Shown here one piece after another: positions 41,631 through 50,627 of a stretch of 64,000 nucleotides of DNA (positions are counted from its first letter, which is position 1; each line of letters opens with the position of its first letter). The DNA is taken from contig NZ_CP154260.1 of NCBI RefSeq assembly GCF_039545795.1, positions 3,291,001-3,355,000 of the forward strand, written 5' to 3'. Made by a program: the position numbers and the translations under genes. Origin of the DNA: Chitinophaga niabensis. Lineage in GTDB: Bacteria > Bacteroidota > Bacteroidia > Chitinophagales > Chitinophagaceae. The notes under the pieces are model-generated. The model was not told the origin of the DNA. It ran no database searches and worked only from the letters and a program-made list of their open reading frames with translations.

Positions 41631-42926
41631 ATGAACGTATCGCCATATATATTGTATTCAGACGGAAAGGGAAATATTTTTGAAGATACGTCTCTCTACG
41701 TTGTAGGCCGCAGTGGCTGGGATGCCGTGCCTATCCCTGAAGATGAATGGATAGAATTGCCGCAGGGCGGACAGTTGTATGAACTGCCCGGCCGCCGTGG
41801 TATTGGCATAGATGTGGAAACCGGCGATATGCGGCTTTGTGAAAAAGGCTGGGCTGTAGCTGCATTCATTCCGCCTGCACATACTGCCTTTTACATTGCG
41901 GCGTTTGAAACAGCACCAGATGCTCCTACCCTGCCACTATTCTGTTATGTAGCGGCCGGATGGCACAATGATAAGTTCTATGTACCCGCCATGCGGATAG
42001 AAAATGATATCCGCCAGGAAGCAGCGGGATTTGATGACAAGAAAGTGCATAGTGGTGTTGAACAAATGATGGAAGCATACCCGCACAACAGGCTGGTGCA
42101 ACACCTCGCCAATAATTGCGCGTTAACCTATCATTGCCCAGCCGCCAGGAATTATTTCATTGGCAGATGGGAATGCCCTATCCCCACATCTCCTGCCTGT
42201 AATGCCAACTGCCTGGGCTGCATCTCCTTTCAACCGGAAGATGAGACCATTGTATCCCCGCAGGACCGGCTTACGTTCAAACCTACGGCAGCAGAGATTG
42301 TGGAGTTCACGGTGCCACATCTTGAAACAGCACCTTTCCCTATCGTAAGTTATGGACAGGGTTGTGAAGGAGAACCTTTGCTGATGTGGGAAACCATCCG
42401 CGAATCCATTATTGAAATAAGGAAACACACCTCTAAAGGAAGTATCAATATCAATACGAACGGCAGTAAACCAAATGCTGTAAGGGAACTTTGCAAAGTG
42501 GGCCTGAACAGCATCCGCGTAAGCCTGAACTCTGTTCGTGAACATATCTATACACCTTACTACCGCCCCAATAACTACACTTTCAGAGACATCGTGGAAA
42601 GCATTAAAGTAGTGCGTGAACACGGTGGCTGGGCCTCCATCAATTACTTTGTATTCCCCGGCATGACGGATAGCGTGGAAGAATATGAAGCATTAAGGGA
42701 ACTGATCCGCGAAACAGGATTAAGCATGATCCAGTGGCGCAGTTTTAACATTGATCCGGATTGGTACCTGGGTAAGATCGGTGTTACAGAAACCGGTGAT
42801 TGCCTGGGTATGAAACAAATGATCGAATTGATCCGGGAAGAATTCCCTGATCTCAAATTTGGTTATTTCAACCCGCCTATCGAAAGGATCAATGGGAATT
42901 ATGAGATGGACTTTGCGCACGCTTAG
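41631..42926 (+). CDS. radical SAM enzyme of unknown substrate
   Basis: A 431-residue radical SAM protein. The Fe-S motif is ACNANCLGC (Cys190, Cys194, Cys197). The N-terminal ~180 residues (starting NVSPYILYSDGKGNIFEDTS) form an extra domain I do not recognise. Later blocks are VSYGQGCEGEPLLMWETIRE, INTNGSKPNAVRELCKVGLN and SIRVSLNSV, and a C-terminal part without further Cys clusters. ATG at 41631 is chosen because it lies 1 base after the upstream stop. The 3' end overlaps the MFS gene on the other strand by 38 bases. No substrate peptide gene is visible nearby. Confidence 0.85.
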   Translation: MNVSPYILYSDGKGNIFEDTSLYVVGRSGWDAVPIPEDEWIELPQGGQLYELPGRRGIGIDVETGDMRLCEKGWAVAAFIPPAHTAFYIAAFETAPDAPTLPLFCYVAAGWHNDKFYVPAMRIENDIRQEAAGFDDKKVHSGVEQMMEAYPHNRLVQHLANNCALTYHCPAARNYFIGRWECPIPTSPACNANCLGCISFQPEDETIVSPQDRLTFKPTAAEIVEFTVPHLETAPFPIVSYGQGCEGEPLLMWETIRESIIEIRKHTSKGSININTNGSKPNAVRELCKVGLNSIRVSLNSVREHIYTPYYRPNNYTFRDIVESIKVVREHGGWASINYFVFPGMTDSVEEYEALRELIRETGLSMIQWRSFNIDPDWYLGKIGVTETGDCLGMKQMIELIREEFPDLKFGYFNPPIERINGNYEMDFAHA

Positions 42927-44115
42927 GCAGCAATAACCTGAATCCAAAAAATGTGAGTGCGCAGATAGCTGCCACCGTATACCACCAGTTCGCATAACCC
43001 AGGTGACGTACCACGTATGCTCCTAAAGTAGGCGCTACAATAGTGGATACGCAATAGGCGACCGTATACAGGCCTGCATATTCCCCGCGGTTATGATCCT
43101 GGCTGCGGTGGATCCAGAAGTTATTCATGAAAGGCATGGTGAGCATTTCCGCAAGCGTGAAAGACAGGGAATAAATAAATGCCACAAACACATAAGGCGG
43201 AAATATATTAAACAGCAGATAAGAGAAACCCATCATGATCACGCCGTAACCAATGTACAGTACATCCGGCCGCTTATTCTCCAGCTTATACACCAGTATC
43301 ATTTCAAACAGTGCAATCGCCACACCATTCACAGACATACTCAGCCCTATCATGGCTTCAGACATGAGGAATTTTTCCTTAAAGAATACAGGAACGATAT
43401 TGAACATCTGGAACAGGCAAACCCCGTTCAGCATGACGAGAATAATAAAGAAAAGATAACGCCCATCCCGGTAAGCAGAACCACTGCCTTTCACAACTTC
43501 CTTCTTCACTTCTTTTTTCACAGGGCCATGTACGGGCTTCAGTACAACACGTAGTAATAATGCCGCAGCGATACAGGTAAGGCCATCTGCCCAGAATAAT
43601 AAATTGTAATTGAAACTGGCCAGCAAACCACCTACTGCAGGGCCTACCGCCCAACCCATATTTACCGCCAGGCGGATCAGGGAATAGGAACGCAGTCTGC
43701 TGGATTCATCGCTGTAATGCACTACGGCCGCAGCGTTGGCAGGTCTGAAACCTTCTCCCACCATGCCCAGGATAAAAATGGTGACTACAAACTGCGGAAA
43801 AGTGCGCATCTGGCCCAGTACAATGAACATTACTCCATTGAGTATCAGGCTCCAGAACTGGATCGGATAAAAGCCCAGCTTATCGGATAATTTTCCTCCC
43901 AGCACAGCCCCTGCTATGGCGCCTATACCGTAAACAGTGATGGTAAATCCGGCCTGTTCGAGGGGAAAATGCAATTCAAACGTGAGGTAAACCGTTAAGA
44001 AAGGAATCACCATCGTGCCGCTACGATTGATCAGCAGCACAGATGCCAGCCACCATATGGGTTTTGAGATACCACCATAGGCACTTTTGTAGAGCGATAA
44101 CGTTTGGTTGAACAT
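42889..44115 (-). CDS. MFS transporter
   Basis: A 12-helix major facilitator, 408 residues. Clear helices and the motif A-like loop GGKLSDKLGFYPIQ are near residue 75. Helices 4-5 hold RPANAAAVVHY and AVNMGWAVGPAVGGLLASFN, typical of drug-efflux (DHA1-like) members. The central loop is basic (VHGPVKKEVKKEVVKG). No substrate can be given. Its 3' end overlaps the radical SAM gene by 38 bases; 129 bases separate its start from tonB on the other strand. Confidence 0.9.
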   Translation of the reverse strand: MFNQTLSLYKSAYGGISKPIWWLASVLLINRSGTMVIPFLTVYLTFELHFPLEQAGFTITVYGIGAIAGAVLGGKLSDKLGFYPIQFWSLILNGVMFIVLGQMRTFPQFVVTIFILGMVGEGFRPANAAAVVHYSDESSRLRSYSLIRLAVNMGWAVGPAVGGLLASFNYNLLFWADGLTCIAAALLLRVVLKPVHGPVKKEVKKEVVKGSGSAYRDGRYLFFIILVMLNGVCLFQMFNIVPVFFKEKFLMSEAMIGLSMSVNGVAIALFEMILVYKLENKRPDVLYIGYGVIMMGFSYLLFNIFPPYVFVAFIYSLSFTLAEMLTMPFMNNFWIHRSQDHNRGEYAGLYTVAYCVSTIVAPTLGAYVVRHLGYANWWYTVAAICALTFFGFRLLLPKRAQSPSHNSH

Positions 44116-44155
44116 AATTTATGGAATCGAAGCTAAACATCCATCTATCAACTAC

Positions 44156-44163
44156 CAAATGTA
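44156..44163 (-). promoter_or_regulatory. -7 box for the MFS gene
   Basis: Minus strand TACATTTG, a perfect TAnnTTTG, 41 bases ahead of the ATG. No clear -33 element. Confidence 0.4.
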
Positions 44164-44229
44164 AAGTGATCAATAAGATTTAACATATTATCACTGATGG
44201 ATAAAGAATAACCCGTAACAAAAAAATAT

Positions 44230-44237
44230 TAACTTTG
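44230..44237 (+). promoter_or_regulatory. -7 box just ahead of the TonB gene
   Basis: TAACTTTG, a perfect TAnnTTTG, only 7 bases before the ATG at 44245. If it is used, the transcript would begin at or within a few bases of the start codon, that is, be nearly leaderless. Confidence 0.4.
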
Positions 44238-44244
44238 GAACAAG

Positions 44245-45132
44245 ATGGCAGATCAAAAACAAGGAAAGAATCTTAAAGCACTGGGTATAACCATTGGAGT
44301 ACATGCGTTATTGTTAGTAGCGTTGTTCCTGATCGGCTTTTCCGCGCCTCCTCCATTGCCTGATCAGGATATGGGCATGGAAGTGAACCTGGGTACATCT
44401 GATGACGGTATGGGGGATGAACAGCCCCTCAACCCTAATCCGCCTGCTGCCAGCCAGCCGGTGCCATCTGCTCCGCAAAACTCACCTGCACCGGACAAAT
44501 CGGAAGGAAATACAGAAGAATTAGCCACACAGAATGAAGAAGAGGCGCCGGAAGTGGCCAAACCTGTTAAACCTGCTCCTAAACCAAAAGAGATTGCCAA
44601 AACTTTAGATATAAAACCGGAAAAAGCGCCTAAACCCAAAGCCGTACAACCACCTGCCCCTACCCCTCCTGCACCGAAACCAAAGCCTAAAGCGGTATTC
44701 ACCGGCGGTACTTCCAATAGTGCCAATAGTGGTAACGGCGCCAATGGCAGCAACAATTCAACAGGAGAAGGTAATACAGGCCGACCGGGAGACCGTGGCG
44801 TAATTGGTGGTGATCCTAATGCCACCGGTTATACCGGAACACCTGGTGCAGGAAGAGGCGCATCTGATTTCAACATGAGGGGCAGAAGCCTTGTGAACCG
44901 CCCTGCCGTTAGCTGGGATGGGAACGAAACGGGCTATGTAGCAGTAAACATCAAAGTTGATCGGGATGGAAATGTGACCAATGCAACCTATACCATAAGG
45001 AATTCTACCATCAACAACCCACAGGCGATCCGTATCGCCATTGATGCCGCAAAACGTCTGAAGTACAATGCCAGCCCGGATGCACCGGAAGAACAATTCG
45101 GTCCTATCCGTTTTTATTTCAAAGCTCAATAA
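44245..45132 (+). CDS. TonB-like energy transducer
   Basis: Carries proton-motive energy from the inner membrane to SusC-type transporters. One N-terminal helix (LGITIGVHALLLVALFLIGF) is followed by a Pro/Lys-rich spacer (about residues 60-155; repeated PAPKPK), a Gly/Asn-rich region (GTSNSANSGNGANGSNNS), and a TonB C-terminal domain (about 215-295: GYVAVNIKVDRDGNVTNATY). 295 residues. exbB and exbD are not next to it. folC follows two genes later; the TonB-folC neighbourhood is seen in related species. Confidence 0.9.
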   Translation: MADQKQGKNLKALGITIGVHALLLVALFLIGFSAPPPLPDQDMGMEVNLGTSDDGMGDEQPLNPNPPAASQPVPSAPQNSPAPDKSEGNTEELATQNEEEAPEVAKPVKPAPKPKEIAKTLDIKPEKAPKPKAVQPPAPTPPAPKPKPKAVFTGGTSNSANSGNGANGSNNSTGEGNTGRPGDRGVIGGDPNATGYTGTPGAGRGASDFNMRGRSLVNRPAVSWDGNETGYVAVNIKVDRDGNVTNATYTIRNSTINNPQAIRIAIDAAKRLKYNASPDAPEEQFGPIRFYFKAQ

Positions 45133-45206
45133 TAAGATAACAGGCCGTACAGAATATTCCGTGCAGTTTCCCGTTATTATTTATTTATCATTCCTAGGAT
45201 TAATCT

Positions 45207-46697
45207 ATGGTGCAACACCGATACAGTTTGTTACTGCTGATAGCGGGACTATTAACTGCGGCCTCTTTACAGGCGCAGACATTCCCTGGTTATCATACCA
45301 GTCAATATGCCGGTATACATGCCGTTCCGTTCAACCCTGCCAGCGCTGCCGGCAGCAGGTACCGCTGGGATGTGAACATTGTTGGCGCGGACGCCAAAGC
45401 AGGCAACACTTACATTAAATTCAACAAAGCCTCCCTCCTTTCCGGCGACTCCCTGAAAAGGTTTGTGGACTGGTTCCCGGATACACTATCCAAAAATCAG
45501 CAACATGCCTGGGGCAGTGTGGACATTATGATGCCCTCCGCCCTCTATGCCATCAATGAGCGCCAGTCTATTGCTTTCACCTGGCGGGTGCGCGCTTCCT
45601 TCAACGGCGGGAATATACAAACCTCCACAGCCAATTTCTTCAGCCTGAATTACCCCAATCCCCGTATGTACAACCGTACAATAGCGGATGAATATGGCGG
45701 CTTTTATGGCCAGGCATGGAACGAATTCGGCTTTACCTACGCGAAAGTGTTTAAAGATGTAGGCGATCACCGCTGGAAGGGCGGTATCACCTTAAAATAC
45801 CTGGGCGGTCAGGCAGCAGGATACGCTGTAGGCCGTGACGCCGCTTTCGTTTTTGAAAGCAGAAGCAGGGTAGATATCAACAGCGGAAAACTGAATTACG
45901 CATACAATGCTGAGATGGATGCCTGGGATGGCAGTTTCGGCACACTCTATAGCCCATTTCAAAACCCCGGCATTGGTGCGGACATTGGTGTGATCTATGA
46001 ATGGCGCCCTGATTCCGATGGTTTTGGCAGTTATTTTGAAGATGATACCTGGAACCCTGATGCAGATACATGGAAAGCCAGGATAGGCGTTTCCATTGTG
46101 GATATTGGCGGCATCAGCTACACCAAATCTCTTTACGCAGCCAACCTGGATATGCGGGTGCAGGATTATGATGCCCACCTGCTGGAAAAAAGGAAAGGTG
46201 AAAGCATTTCCCAATACGCCAGGCGCATGAGCACACAGTTCGCGCATGTGGACTCGGATGCAGGTGATAAATTTTACATGAACCTCCCCACCTCCCTGAA
46301 CCTTATGGGAGATTATAATATCGATGGCCGCTTTTTTGTAAGCGCCAGCGCTACAATCGGTTTATTGGGCGGCAAGAAGGATGATCATAAAACGAATGCG
46401 CTGACGCAATTACTGGTAACACCCCGTTATGAAACGCAACACCTGGGTGTATACCTGCCATTTTCCGTAAACCGTTACGGGCAGGCGGATGCAGGGTTCG
46501 GATTACGTGCCGGCCCATTGGTGATAGGCTCCGCCAGTTTGTTTTCAAACCTTGCACGCAGCACCGTGAATCATGCGGATGTATTCGTAGCTTTGCGCAT
46601 AATTCCCATCCGCTTCAACAGGGGCAGCTGGGATAAAGGCGGCGGAGGCATCTTCCGTAAACGGAAGAACAACCTTGGTTGTCCCAGTGTACCATAG
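45207..46697 (+). CDS. DUF5723 family outer-membrane-type protein
   Basis: A 496-residue exported protein with a signal peptide (SLLLLIAGLLTAASLQAQ). The start of the mature part (FPGYHTSQYAGIHAVPFNPA) and the later NLMGDYNIDGRFFVSASATI block fit the DUF5723 family of Bacteroidota. It is rich in alternating aromatic strands, which suggests a beta barrel or surface protein. Function unknown. ATG at 45207, 74 bases behind tonB; the folC ATG is 8 bases past its stop, so these two are cotranscribed. Confidence 0.8.
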   Translation: MVQHRYSLLLLIAGLLTAASLQAQTFPGYHTSQYAGIHAVPFNPASAAGSRYRWDVNIVGADAKAGNTYIKFNKASLLSGDSLKRFVDWFPDTLSKNQQHAWGSVDIMMPSALYAINERQSIAFTWRVRASFNGGNIQTSTANFFSLNYPNPRMYNRTIADEYGGFYGQAWNEFGFTYAKVFKDVGDHRWKGGITLKYLGGQAAGYAVGRDAAFVFESRSRVDINSGKLNYAYNAEMDAWDGSFGTLYSPFQNPGIGADIGVIYEWRPDSDGFGSYFEDDTWNPDADTWKARIGVSIVDIGGISYTKSLYAANLDMRVQDYDAHLLEKRKGESISQYARRMSTQFAHVDSDAGDKFYMNLPTSLNLMGDYNIDGRFFVSASATIGLLGGKKDDHKTNALTQLLVTPRYETQHLGVYLPFSVNRYGQADAGFGLRAGPLVIGSASLFSNLARSTVNHADVFVALRIIPIRFNRGSWDKGGGGIFRKRKNNLGCPSVP

Positions 46698-46705
46698 CAA
46701 GGCAT

Positions 46706-47995
46706 ATGAACTATCAGCAAACCATCGATTACCTGTACGGTCAGTTACCCATGTTCAGTAAAGTGGGCGCTTCCGCATTGAAGAACGACCTGCTCAATAT
46801 CCGCGAGTTATGCGGTATACTGGATCATCCTGAAACAAAATTCCCATCCGTACATATAGCAGGCACCAATGGCAAAGGCTCTACCAGCCACATGCTCAGT
46901 GCCATCTTTCAACAGGCCGGATATAAAACGGGCCTGTACACCTCCCCCCACCTCCATGATTTCCGGGAACGCATCCGCGTAAATGGTGTGATGATACCGG
47001 AAGAAGATGTGATACAGTTTGTACAGCGCATGCGGTCATCAATGGATACCATTCAGCCTTCTTTCTTTGAAGTAACGGTGGCCATGGCCTTTGAATATTT
47101 TGCACAGCAGCAGGTGGACATTGCTATTATAGAAACCGGGCTGGGCGGCCGTTTGGACAGTACCAACATCATCACTCCTATTCTCTCCCTGATCACCAAT
47201 ATCAGTTATGATCATATGAACATACTGGGTGACACCCTGCCTTTGATCGCTGCTGAAAAAGCAGGTATCATCAAACCGGATGTTCCCGTAGTGATCAGTG
47301 AAACGCAGGAAGAAGTAGTGCAGGTGTTTAAAGAAACAGCAGATCTCCGCCATTCGCCTATCCGCTTTGCAGACCAGGATTGGCGCATCACAGCACATGA
47401 ATCTTCCGCAACGCTTTTAAAGATCACAGTAGAAGATGTTTTAAATAAAACATCCTATCCCCTGGTATTAGACCTTCCCGGCCATTACCAGGAAAAGAAT
47501 ATATTAGGTGTACTCAGTGCCGTACAAATATTGCAGCAGGCTGGCTGGAAGATCAGCACCGCAGACCTCACTACTGCTTTATCCAACGTTAAACAGCTCA
47601 CAGGGCTGGGAGGCAGATGGGAAGTAGTGAAAGAACATCCTTATACCGTATTGGATGTTGGCCATAATGAAGCCGGCATCAGGGCTATACTGGAACAACT
47701 GACCTTAGTGTCCTACAAACGCCTGCACATAGTGATAGGATTTGTAAAAGATAAAGATGTGGAGGCAGCATTAAAACAACTGCCTGCTGATGCCATTTAT
47801 TATTTTACCAAAGCCCAGATCCCCCGTGCCATGCAGGAAACAGACCTCATACAGATAGCACATGCCGTAGGTTTACAAGGCAATGCCTATGCTGATGTTC
47901 CTGCAGCCTATAAAGCTGCGCAGGAACAAGCTGCACAGGATGATATGGTACTGGTATGCGGCAGTGTGTTTATTGTGGGAGAGGTGCCGCTTTAA
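46706..47995 (+). CDS. folC: bifunctional folylpolyglutamate/dihydrofolate synthase
   Basis: Adds glutamate to dihydropteroate and to folates in an ATP-dependent reaction; cytoplasmic. Mur-ligase fold: the P-loop AGTNGKGSTSHMLSAIFQQA, the folate-loop TSPHLHDFRERIRVNG, the block AIIETGLGGRLDSTNII and DVGHNEAGIRAILEQL in the C-terminal domain. 429 residues from the ATG at 46706; an in-frame start further upstream would overlap the DUF5723 gene. The FolC length is normal. Confidence 0.96.
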   Translation: MNYQQTIDYLYGQLPMFSKVGASALKNDLLNIRELCGILDHPETKFPSVHIAGTNGKGSTSHMLSAIFQQAGYKTGLYTSPHLHDFRERIRVNGVMIPEEDVIQFVQRMRSSMDTIQPSFFEVTVAMAFEYFAQQQVDIAIIETGLGGRLDSTNIITPILSLITNISYDHMNILGDTLPLIAAEKAGIIKPDVPVVISETQEEVVQVFKETADLRHSPIRFADQDWRITAHESSATLLKITVEDVLNKTSYPLVLDLPGHYQEKNILGVLSAVQILQQAGWKISTADLTTALSNVKQLTGLGGRWEVVKEHPYTVLDVGHNEAGIRAILEQLTLVSYKRLHIVIGFVKDKDVEAALKQLPADAIYYFTKAQIPRAMQETDLIQIAHAVGLQGNAYADVPAAYKAAQEQAAQDDMVLVCGSVFIVGEVPL

Positions 47996-48079
47996 GTTGC
48001 TTTATTGCGCGGTGGCTGTAAGCTATCTGTACCGGCAGGCATGTATTTATCCTGACTGCGCCGCAACTATAAGCAGCCT

Positions 48080-48643
48080 TTATTTCGGCAGCACCGCAGC
48101 TTTAAGCTCCCTGTACTTCTGCAGGCCATAGAACAGGCAGGACACATGCAGGCTTTGCAGGAACTGGTGATCTTTCAGCATCTGTTCCACTTCTGCTACA
48201 TCTGCCAGTATCACTTCAATCTCTTCATTATCATCTAACTGCTGCTCCTGTACTTTTTTTCCGCCCAATGCCAGGAACATATGCGTGAGGTTCGTACTCG
48301 TGGAAGGATTGGGCGCTACAGCGCCAAGGTTGTATATTTCCGAAAAAGCGTAACCTGTTTCTTCCAGCAGCTCGCGCTTCATGGCTATTTCAGGTGAAGC
48401 ATCTGTTGTGTCTATCACACCACCGGGTATTTCCAGCAGTACCTTACCGATAGCATGGCGGTATTGCCGGACCAGGATCACTTTGTTATCTTCTGTTACA
48501 GCCATGCCATTGGCCCAGTCCGGATACTCCAGTACATAATATGGGTCAACGACCCTGCCATCTGCCAAAGCACATCTGTCTCTCCGTAAGGTCAGCCATG
48601 GTTCTTTATGCAGGTATTCTGATGATAATAATTTCCATTCCAT
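48080..48643 (-). CDS. Nudix hydrolase (ADP-ribose pyrophosphatase type)
   Basis: Hydrolyses a nucleoside diphosphate linked to another moiety, such as ADP-ribose. The Nudix box is seen in GGVIDTTDASPEIAMKRELL followed by EETGY, with the REhhEE core; the first acidic position is shifted by one residue relative to the standard spacing. Other family parts are VLVRQYRHAIGKVLLEIPGG and the start WKLLSSEYLHKEPWLTLRRD. 187 residues from ATG at 48643; the open frame to a TTG at 48652 is not needed. It is the last gene of a group with the YfiT-type and ABC genes. Confidence 0.9.
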   Translation of the reverse strand: MEWKLLSSEYLHKEPWLTLRRDRCALADGRVVDPYYVLEYPDWANGMAVTEDNKVILVRQYRHAIGKVLLEIPGGVIDTTDASPEIAMKRELLEETGYAFSEIYNLGAVAPNPSTSTNLTHMFLALGGKKVQEQQLDDNEEIEVILADVAEVEQMLKDHQFLQSLHVSCLFYGLQKYRELKAAVLPK

Positions 48644-48657
48644 ATAATTCAAATTAA

Positions 48658-49188
48658 CTACTTCCAGCCTTCGCGTTCTTTCAGGCGCTCAATGTGAGCA
48701 AGATGATGTAAACCGTGCCAGGAATAATTGGCTAAATGCGTTGAAAGATCGTAAGAAGCATTGTTACCGGGATGAAAGAAAGTACGGTCCCAGTCTTTTG
48801 CCTCCAGATGTTCCAGCACGGCCACCCAGCGTGCGTGTAATGCATGCAGTAAAGTGATGGACACGTTGATGGGTGTATACTGCACATCTGCCAGTTCCGC
48901 CCAGGCTTCCTGGTCGTATGGTTTGATGGTAGGATTATCTTCTGTGAGTGCCAGCTTTACCCGCGTAAAACCGTTCATATGTGAATCTGCCACATGATGC
49001 ACAACCTGTGCAACCGTCCAGCCACCGGGGCGGTAAGGGGTTTGCAGCTGATGGGCATCCAGTGTTTGCACCGCTATTTCCAGCAGCGAGGGCAGGTAAC
49101 GGATATCGTTGATCAGTCTTTTGCGCATCTCTGCATTCACCATAGCAGGTGCAACAAAGGGGCCGATGGGAAAGCGTAAATCTTCCAT
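48658..49188 (-). CDS. DinB/YfiT-type bacillithiol transferase
   Basis: A four-helix DinB-fold protein of the YfiT group, annotated as bacillithiol transferase. The metal ligands are visible: VVHHVADSHMNG and HGLHHLAHIERL (histidines at about residues 66 and 160-164). It starts EDLRFPIGPFVAPAMVNAEM, the typical YfiT start. 176 residues, cytoplasmic. It lies 5 bases after the ABC ATPase stop, so both are translated from one message. With bshB1 in this window, it fits a bacillithiol-using organism. Confidence 0.88.
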   Translation of the reverse strand: MEDLRFPIGPFVAPAMVNAEMRKRLINDIRYLPSLLEIAVQTLDAHQLQTPYRPGGWTVAQVVHHVADSHMNGFTRVKLALTEDNPTIKPYDQEAWAELADVQYTPINVSITLLHALHARWVAVLEHLEAKDWDRTFFHPGNNASYDLSTHLANYSWHGLHHLAHIERLKEREGWK

Positions 49189-49193
49189 ATATC

Positions 49194-49961
49194 TTATGAG
49201 TTTTCGCGGAGATCTTTACCTGTGAGATGAATGAACACATCTTCCAGGTTCGCCTGCTTCACTTCTTTCTTCCTTTCAAAACCACCTGCTACCAATTGAT
49301 CGATCAAAGCATCCGGGGAATCCAGTGCAATGATCTCACCACTGTCTACAATAGCGCAACGGTCGCAGAGGAACTCTGCTTCGTCCATATAGTGTGTGGT
49401 GATCACTACCGTAGTGCCCTGGGCACGTACCTGCTGGATCAGCGTCCAGAGATTACGGCGGGCCTGCGGGTCCAGCCCGGTAGTGGGCTCGTCCAGGAAT
49501 ATGATACGGGGTTTATTGATCAGGGTGGTAGCAATGGAAAAGCGTTGTTTCTGGCCACCGGAGAGGGATTTGAATTTAGCGCCGGCCTTGTCCTCCAGGT
49601 TAAACTCCTTCAGTAAAGCGCGGGGTTCCACCTTTTTGTTATACAATCCGCCAAACATCTCTATCAGTTCTACAAGATTGAGGCCGGGGTAGTAACCTGC
49701 GGTCTGTAACTGTACGCCAATGATCTTCTTGATCGCTTCGGGGTCTTCATCCAGGTTATAGCCATCTACCATCACGGTTCCGGAAGTTTTCTGCCGGAGG
49801 GTTTCAATGATCTCCAGGGTGGTGGACTTCCCGGCGCCATTGGGGCCCAGCAGGCCGAACACTTCGTTCTCATACACATCAAAACTGATCCCCTTCACGG
49901 CGGTGAAGTCGCCATACTGTTTTACCAGGTCCCTCACCTCGATGATCTTGCGTTTTTCCAT
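49194..49961 (-). CDS. ABC transporter ATP-binding protein (drug/ABC-2 type)
   Basis: The ATPase subunit of an ABC exporter, 255 residues. Walker A is GPNGAGKST, signature LSGGQKQRFSIA, Walker B IIFLDEPTTGLD, and the H-loop TTHYMDEAEFLCDR. The last part (EVKQANLEDVFIHLTGKDLR) is of the DrrA/CcmA type, which pairs with an ABC-2 permease. No permease gene lies next to it; a YfiT-type gene and a Nudix gene follow instead. ATG at 49961; the terminator at 49985 lies just upstream. Confidence 0.92.
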   Translation of the reverse strand: MEKRKIIEVRDLVKQYGDFTAVKGISFDVYENEVFGLLGPNGAGKSTTLEIIETLRQKTSGTVMVDGYNLDEDPEAIKKIIGVQLQTAGYYPGLNLVELIEMFGGLYNKKVEPRALLKEFNLEDKAGAKFKSLSGGQKQRFSIATTLINKPRIIFLDEPTTGLDPQARRNLWTLIQQVRAQGTTVVITTHYMDEAEFLCDRCAIVDSGEIIALDSPDALIDQLVAGGFERKKEVKQANLEDVFIHLTGKDLRENS

Positions 49962-49984
49962 GCCGCCAATTTACTATAAAAAGC

Positions 49985-50012
49985 GAAGAGACGCAATTAC
50001 ATGCGTCTCTTC
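49985..50012 (-). terminator. intrinsic terminator after the CAP-domain gene
   Basis: An 11-bp perfect stem (GAAGAGACGCA with TGCGTCTCTTC) and a 6-nt loop. On the minus strand it is followed by GCTTTTTATAG. It lies 26 bases past the stop of the CAP gene. Confidence 0.8.
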
Positions 50013-50038
50013 TGCCTGAATAAATAGTTAGTAAGCTG

Positions 50039-50566
50039 TTATTTGGATGCCGTTCTATCGGCGGGTTTGTTGATGAAGATCTGTGTAAAGTAAACGATAT
50101 TTCCTTTACCTTTTGCTGTGCCTATACCTATCAGGTTAAAATTGCCCAGCATGTTCTTCCGGTGGCCGGGACTTTTGATCCAGCCATCCACAACTGCTTC
50201 CGCGCTTAAATTCCCGTAAGCAACATTCTCAGCAGCGGCGCTTACACGGCCCAGCTTTTTAGAAATGTCGTCTATACGCCGTTCAAAGCCATCATGCCCG
50301 AAACCGGTGCGGCCGTTAGCCATCGATTTACTGTGGCTGCGGGCTTCCACGCTCAGTGTTTCATTGAGGGATAAAGGGGCCAGACCTTTCGATTTGCGAA
50401 ATTTGTTCACATAGAACAGGATGTCTTGTTCTTCATCACCGCTATTCCTTACTGAACTGGCGGAAGAAGTATTGCCGGAAACTGACTTGCTGCAAGCGCT
50501 TGCCTGTGTGGCAACAATCACGGCTACAGCTAAAAAAAGGACCTTAAAAAAGTGCTGGTTCAACAT
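50039..50566 (-). CDS. CAP/SCP-domain lipoprotein
   Basis: A 175-residue exported protein. The signal is FFKVLFLAVAVIVATQASAC with a lipobox (ASAC). The CAP (SCP/PR-1) domain begins at about residue 45: DEEQDILFYVNKFRKSKG, followed by LAPLSLNETLSVEARSHSKS, GHDGFERRI, AENVAYGNLSAEAVVDGWIK and SPGHRKNMLGNFNLIGIGTA. Bacterial members (YkwD type) are of uncertain role; some bind lipids or act at the cell wall. It follows fbp by 61 bases on the same strand. Confidence 0.92.
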   Translation of the reverse strand: MLNQHFFKVLFLAVAVIVATQASACSKSVSGNTSSASSVRNSGDEEQDILFYVNKFRKSKGLAPLSLNETLSVEARSHSKSMANGRTGFGHDGFERRIDDISKKLGRVSAAAENVAYGNLSAEAVVDGWIKSPGHRKNMLGNFNLIGIGTAKGKGNIVYFTQIFINKPADRTASK

Positions 50567-50627
50567 AGTTTTCTATAAACGATTAATTAATAGAGAAAAT
50601 TGTTTGATCCAATATCGCGCCAAAAGT

